A DNA stretch of 46,129 nucleotides from JBDTOX01 sp039933015 (GTDB lineage Bacteria; Pseudomonadota; Gammaproteobacteria; Burkholderiales; Methylophilaceae), in contig JBDTOX010000032.1 in assembly GCA_039933015.1 (NCBI GenBank), positions 1-46,129 of the forward strand, read 5' to 3'. Shown here piece after piece: positions 42,498-46,129 of this stretch (its first letter is position 1; each line of letters opens with the position of its first letter). Made by a program: the position numbers and the translations under genes. The notes under the pieces were generated by a model. That model was not told where the DNA came from. It was given only the letters and a program-made list of their open reading frames with translations, and searched no databases.

Positions 42498-44000
42498 ATG
42501 TCTGAGCAAATATTGAGCACTAGTCTTCACACCTTAGATGTCATTATGGCGGGCGTTACCGAGGAAATTTATGTATTCGATTCCGCTACCTTGCAACTCG
42601 TCTCTTCGAGTGCCAGTGTACAAAAAAACCGGGGCCTTAGCTGGCAAGAACTCCAGGCACTTGCTTATAGCGACATATTCCAGGATATTCCTTTAAAAAA
42701 GCTCACAAGTTACATCTCTCGAATTCGCAAAACCGGGCAGGCGGTAACGTGCAGCGCCAGCCAGAAACGTCAGGACGGCTCAGCATATTCAACCAACCTG
42801 AAGATGCTGCTTGCCAACCATGACAATAGGGATGCGCTCATTGTCATTGGACTAACGCCCTGCACACAAGTGGATGCCCACAGGCCAATTGGCGAATTGG
42901 AAGTGCGCCCTCCTGCAGAAGCGCTTGCGCATAGCATCGACTATAAAATGCCCTGCCTGATTTACCAGTTATGCCGCAGCCATAACAAGTTGTCATTCCA
43001 TTACCTGAGCGCAGGCTGCAAAGCACTACTGGGGCTGGCTCCTGGATTGCTACATCGTGATGCGACCCTGTTCAGCGAACTTATCCTGCCAGAAGACCGT
43101 GCTTCCTTTTTCCTGAGCATGCAAAACTCCGCTGAGACGATGACGGTCTGGAACTGGGAAGGCCGCATATGGATTGAGGAATCTCAGGATATTAAATGGA
43201 TCAACTTCCGCTCCACTCCGAGAAAAATTGCAAATGATGTAATCCAGTGGGACGGCATCATGACGAACATCACGCAGAGCAAGAATGAGAAAAACGAAAT
43301 CGAACGCGCTCATCACCTGCTGGCGGAACTCACGGCCCACATGGCACAAATAAATGAGCAGGATCGTCAACGCATCGCGCGTGAAATTCATGATGACCTG
43401 GGCGGCAATCTAACCGCCATCAAAATCGGCTTGGCTGCCATTACCAAAAGACTGGGTCCAAATCAGACGCTGCTTCTTGCAAAAGCCAAGCAACTTGAGG
43501 ATATCGTTGACCAGACTGTCGAAGCCACACACCGCATCTCCTGCGATTTGCGGCCGGATATTCTTAATCTGGGTATTGTCGCCGCCATTGAGTGGCTGGC
43601 CAGACAGTTCAAGAAAAACATGGGCATAGAGTGCACCTTCATTTCGAATGCAGAAGATATTCCAGTAACGTCCGAGCAATCCATCATCCTGTTCCGTATC
43701 TGCCAGGAGTCATTAAACAATATTGCCAAGCATGCGAATGCGTCCTTGGTTACCATCACGCTAAGCACCTCTGAGCTGGAAATAGAACTGCAAGTCAGCG
43801 ATGACGGCATAGGCATTTCTCCCACAGACCACTACAAAACCAATACCTTCGGCTTACGCGGGATGACCGAGCGTGTCAGCATTCTCAATGGTAGTCTTTG
43901 CATATCACCCGCCGCCGGCAAGGGAACCCTGATATCTGCTCGACTCCCCCTTACAGGAAATGACAGTTATGCTGAAATCCAATATAGCTACTCCATTTAA
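42498..44000 (+). CDS. Soluble NarL-type (HisKA_3) sensor histidine kinase with PAS domains
   Basis: A 500-residue cytoplasmic kinase with no membrane segment. Two PAS-like regions (about 20-120, including VFDSATLQLVSSS and IVIGLTP; and about 155-262, ending INFRSTPRKIANDVIQWDGI) precede a HisKA_3 dimerisation domain with phospho-site His298 (RIAREIHDDLGGNLTAIK). A HATPase domain follows (NNIAKHANASL, VSDDGIGI, FGLRGMTERV). ATG 42498 is chosen since the PAS region starts right after; the longer reading has no ribosome site. It pairs with the regulator 30 nt downstream. Its place between flhDC and flagellin suggests a link to motility, which is inference. Confidence 0.92.
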   Translation: MSEQILSTSLHTLDVIMAGVTEEIYVFDSATLQLVSSSASVQKNRGLSWQELQALAYSDIFQDIPLKKLTSYISRIRKTGQAVTCSASQKRQDGSAYSTNLKMLLANHDNRDALIVIGLTPCTQVDAHRPIGELEVRPPAEALAHSIDYKMPCLIYQLCRSHNKLSFHYLSAGCKALLGLAPGLLHRDATLFSELILPEDRASFFLSMQNSAETMTVWNWEGRIWIEESQDIKWINFRSTPRKIANDVIQWDGIMTNITQSKNEKNEIERAHHLLAELTAHMAQINEQDRQRIAREIHDDLGGNLTAIKIGLAAITKRLGPNQTLLLAKAKQLEDIVDQTVEATHRISCDLRPDILNLGIVAAIEWLARQFKKNMGIECTFISNAEDIPVTSEQSIILFRICQESLNNIAKHANASLVTITLSTSELEIELQVSDDGIGISPTDHYKTNTFGLRGMTERVSILNGSLCISPAAGKGTLISARLPLTGNDSYAEIQYSYSI

Positions 44001-44030
44001 TATGCATAGCAACTTCTTTAAGTCACTACC

Positions 44031-44660
44031 ATGATTAAAGTGTTGATAGCTGACGACCACGCGATATTAAGGCAGGGTTTGAAACAGATGCTCCAGGAAA
44101 CAGATGACATCCTGGTCATCAATGAGGCTGAAAACGCCTCCGGCGCATTGCAGCTAGCGTTAAAAGAAGATGCCCATGTGCTTTTGCTGGATATTTCATT
44201 ACCGGACCGCAGCGGTATTGAAGTATTAAAGCAGATTAAAAATGAAAAGCCCAAGCTGGCTGTGTTAATGCTATCTGCGCACCGTGAAGATCAGTATGCA
44301 ATCCGCGCCCTTAAGGCCGGGGCATCAGGATATTTAAGCAAGGAAGGCGCTTTAGCCGAGCTGGTCATTGCGATCCGTACCGTGGCCAAAGGCAAGAAAT
44401 ATGTTGGGCTGGCTGTAGCAGAGGCATTGGCCAATCACCTGTATGCGGATTCGGACCAGCCCGCACATGCAACGTTATCAGACCGCGAGTTTCAAACCCT
44501 GACCCTGCTGGCTTCCGGATTACGCGTGAGTGATATCGCGCTCAAGCTTACCCTTTCCGTCAAAACGATCAGCATGTATCGTTCGCGCCTGCTGGCCAAG
44601 TTGAATCTCAAAAACAATGCAGAATTAACGCATTACGCAATCTTCAATAAACTCGTTTAG
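44031..44660 (+). CDS. NarL/FixJ-family response regulator
   Basis: A 209-residue regulator. The receiver domain has Asp8-Asp9, phospho-acceptor Asp54 (LLLDISLPDRSG), the switch Ser in MLSAH, and Lys in GYLSKEGA. The output is a LuxR-type HTH (about 145-205: LSDREFQTLTLLASGLRVSDIA, SVKTISMYRSRLLAKL). It is the cognate partner of the upstream kinase. Targets are unknown; flhDC, flagellin or its own operon are the nearest candidates. A hairpin at 44670-44697 follows the stop. Confidence 0.94.
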   Translation: MIKVLIADDHAILRQGLKQMLQETDDILVINEAENASGALQLALKEDAHVLLLDISLPDRSGIEVLKQIKNEKPKLAVLMLSAHREDQYAIRALKAGASGYLSKEGALAELVIAIRTVAKGKKYVGLAVAEALANHLYADSDQPAHATLSDREFQTLTLLASGLRVSDIALKLTLSVKTISMYRSRLLAKLNLKNNAELTHYAIFNKLV

Positions 44661-44669
44661 GCAGTCAAT

Positions 44670-44697
44670 TCACGGATTAAAGCCGGGTTTACCGTGA
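44670..44697. terminator. Hairpin after the response regulator gene
   Basis: TCACGG-(AT)-TAAA pairs with TTTA-CCGTGA (10 bp with a 2-base bulge, 6-nt loop GCCGGG), 10 nt after the stop codon. No T-run follows, so terminator function is uncertain. Confidence 0.5.
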
Positions 44698-44713
44698 TGT
44701 TAAGCCATTTGCA

Positions 44714-44977
44714 ATGACCGGCTTGTTCATATCATGGCAGCATCTTCTTTTGCCCTGCGCGCGGCTAACAAGCCGCTTATGGAAAGACTTATTGATACGC
44801 GTCCTGAGCCTTACCCTGCCAACGCTGCTGGAACACATGCCGGCATTGGCCCAGGCGACGGAAGGCATGGCAGATGAAGTCAAAACTGCTTATTCGCTGC
44901 TAGCTGTCAAATACGTTGCCGGCAGACTTAAGGATCTTTGCCTGCATATCGACCTCTATGCCAGTGATGCAGCGTAA
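44714..44977 (+). pseudogene. Short frame resembling a degenerate Hpt-type helical domain
   Basis: An 87-residue open frame without a good ribosome site. Residues about 28-85 (LIRVLSLTLPTLLEHMPALA..., TAYSLLAVKYVAGRLKDLC) look like the helices of a histidine phosphotransfer domain, but the expected His-Ser-Leu-Lys is Tyr-Ser-Leu-Leu. The first 25 residues are not convincing, and another frame there (MAASSFALRAANKPLMERL) reads equally well, which suggests a frameshift. It is probably a broken gene; the family call is weak. Confidence 0.35.
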
Positions 44978-45014
44978 AAGCATGTGCAATTCATATACTT
45001 GCCGAACTTAACTA

Positions 45015-45170
45015 TTGCTCAATATCGCGGAAGAACTGGCAGCGGACAGCGAGCTGCAAAAGGAAATTGTGATCTTTCAAAACCTTACGGCCCAGCCGTT
45101 TGCGCTGCATACGCTGGAAAAATCCACCCGGCATTTGAAAACGATGATCTTCAAACACAGACGCCCGTAA
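45015..45170 (+). pseudogene. 51-codon coding-like fragment before flagellin
   Basis: The frame (first possible start TTG 45015, just after an in-frame TAA) reads LNIAEELAADSELQKEIVIF and ends KTMIFKHRRP. Its codon third positions are GC-rich as in real genes of the window, and the protein looks like amphipathic helices. There is no ribosome site, and its neighbour upstream (44714-44977) is in a different frame. It may be the C-terminal half of the same broken gene. Confidence 0.35.
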
Positions 45171-45216
45171 ACAGGTGGCTACGGATGTGGTTTTGGAAAA
45201 GTGGGACAGCGCGCCC

Positions 45217-45243
45217 TAAACTTTTCCGGAACGCGTCCGATAA
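45217..45243 (+). promoter_or_regulatory. FliA (sigma-28) promoter of flagellin
   Basis: TAAA (45217-45220), exactly 15 bp, then TCCGATAA (45236-45243). The consensus is TAAA-N15-GCCGATAA, so only one base differs. It lies about 105 nt before the flagellin start codon. Confidence 0.9.
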
Positions 45244-45348
45244 ATGTTTCAACAGCGCTGCAATGCCTCAGGACCAGAATGGCAAAACAACGTTGGCGGC
45301 AACACTACCGAAAATGAAACATTAACCTGGAATCAAAGGAGAACTAAC

Positions 45349-46129
45349 ATGGCTGTTATCAACACCAACATTGCCTCAATGAACGCACAACGTAACCTGA
45401 TGAGCTCCCAGAGCAGTCTGGAGTCTGCATTACAACGCCTGTCCTCCGGCTTGCGTGTCAACAGTGCCAAGGATGATGCTGCGGGCTTGTCGATCGCAAC
45501 CCGTATGGATGCACAGATTCGCGGTAATAACGTAGCTATCCGCAACTCGAATGACGCCATCTCTTTCGGCCAGACCGCTGAAGGCGCGCTGGGCAAGGTG
45601 ACCGACGCACTACAACGTATGCGCGAGCTGTCCGTGCAGTCTGCCAACGCCACCAATAGCGCTGGCGACCGTACCAACCTGGGTACAGAATTTGCGCAAC
45701 TGCAGGCTGAAGTCACCCGCATCACAGGCAACACCAAATTCAACGGTACCGCGGTATTGGCCAGCACTTCACAACAGTACCAGGTGGGTGCAGATACTTC
45801 GGATACCATTACCATCACCTCAAGCGATTTGACCGCTGTTGGCAGCGAAACCGCGAAAGCTGCCGCCGCTGGCATCAAGGTAGATACCGCAGCCAATGCA
45901 ACTCTAGCAATCACACAGATTGATCTGGCACTGGATGAAGTAAACACCTCACGCGCAACCTACGGTGCGGTTCAGAACCGTTTCGAGTCCGTCATTGGCA
46001 ATCTGCGCACTTCCGTGGAAAACCTGTCCGCGTCCAAGTCACGCATTCTTGATGCCGACTTTGCCGCAGAAACTGCCAACCTGACCCGCTCGCAAATCCT
46101 GCAGCAAGCAGGTACAGCGATGCTGGCGC
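45349..46129 (+). CDS. fliC: Flagellin, 3'-truncated by window edge
   Basis: Filament subunit. The visible 260 codons start MAVINTNIASMNAQRNL, the universal D0 N-terminus, followed by D1 (LQRLSSGLRVNSAKDDAAGLSIATRM). A very short variable centre (about residues 140-190) leads to the C-terminal D1/D0 (RATYGAVQNRFESVIGNL, SRILDADFAAETANLTRSQI). With perhaps a dozen residues missing, the full protein would be about 270 residues, a minimal flagellin lacking large outer domains. AAGGAG (45336-45341) lies 7 nt before ATG 45349, and a sigma-28 promoter lies upstream. Confidence 0.97.
   Translation, partial: MAVINTNIASMNAQRNLMSSQSSLESALQRLSSGLRVNSAKDDAAGLSIATRMDAQIRGNNVAIRNSNDAISFGQTAEGALGKVTDALQRMRELSVQSANATNSAGDRTNLGTEFAQLQAEVTRITGNTKFNGTAVLASTSQQYQVGADTSDTITITSSDLTAVGSETAKAAAAGIKVDTAANATLAITQIDLALDEVNTSRATYGAVQNRFESVIGNLRTSVENLSASKSRILDADFAAETANLTRSQILQQAGTAMLA

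Noticed and set aside
44984..45325. 113-codon frame before flagellin
   Set aside because: It crosses the sigma-28 promoter, lacks a ribosome site and has poor codon use; the 45015-45170 frame looks more coding-like.
1..46129. CRISPR array, tRNA, rRNA, prophage or defence system
   Set aside because: No regularly spaced repeats, cloverleaf-like genes, phage structural genes or known defence domains were seen on either strand.

Overview
The window looks like the chromosome of a flagellated betaproteobacterium, most likely Methylophilaceae or a close relative. The clues are an FlhDC-controlled flagellar region, a chemotaxis set carrying both CheD and CheZ, short flagellin, AcnB, TamAB, and the surE-pcm-nlpD-mutS neighbourhood. 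This assignment rests on gene content and protein style only; no 16S or other marker lies in the window. No tRNA, rRNA or CRISPR array was seen.

Left part (1-24.5 kb): housekeeping and envelope genes. A truncated family-5 uracil-DNA glycosylase and a CDF metal exporter lie on the minus strand. They are followed by a secreted EF-hand protein divergent from periplasmic Cu/Zn superoxide dismutase, then rlmJ converging on acnB across a shared terminator. Next come purB with a NYN-LOTUS protein, and a tightly packed plus-strand run tamA-tamB-wrbA-hugZ-like-DUF2069. Then come surE-pcm-nlpD, ending where rpoS would often follow but does not. Small envelope proteins, an SRPBCC protein, mutS and an APC-family permease complete this part.

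Middle (24.5-25.7 kb): a graveyard of insertion sequences, with decayed IS3-like and IS1595-like transposase pieces. A direct repeat of about 80 bp (24617 and 28081) brackets this scar together with an MCP-cheW pair.

Right part (25.7-42 kb, minus strand): a near-complete motility and chemotaxis cluster. It reads in transcription order flhD-flhC-membrane methyltransferase, motA-motB-cheZ-like-cheY-cheA-cheW-(mcp remnant)-mcp-cheR-cheD-cheB, cheY-cheZ, then cheW-mcp. FlhDC is the master regulator, CheA/CheW/MCPs form the sensory array, CheR/CheB/CheD adapt it, CheY/CheZ carry the signal and MotAB is the stator. Unusual points are a tandem duplicated P2-like domain in CheA, a second CheZ-like protein keeping the DxxxQ signature, an Arg-to-Cys change at the key NLRG site of one CheW, and a GD(V/I)ELF tail shared by CheD and the CheZ-like protein.

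Right edge (42-46 kb, plus strand): a soluble NarL-type histidine kinase and response regulator divergent from flhDC, a region of apparently broken small reading frames, and flagellin behind a clear FliA (sigma-28) promoter. The flagellin runs off the window.
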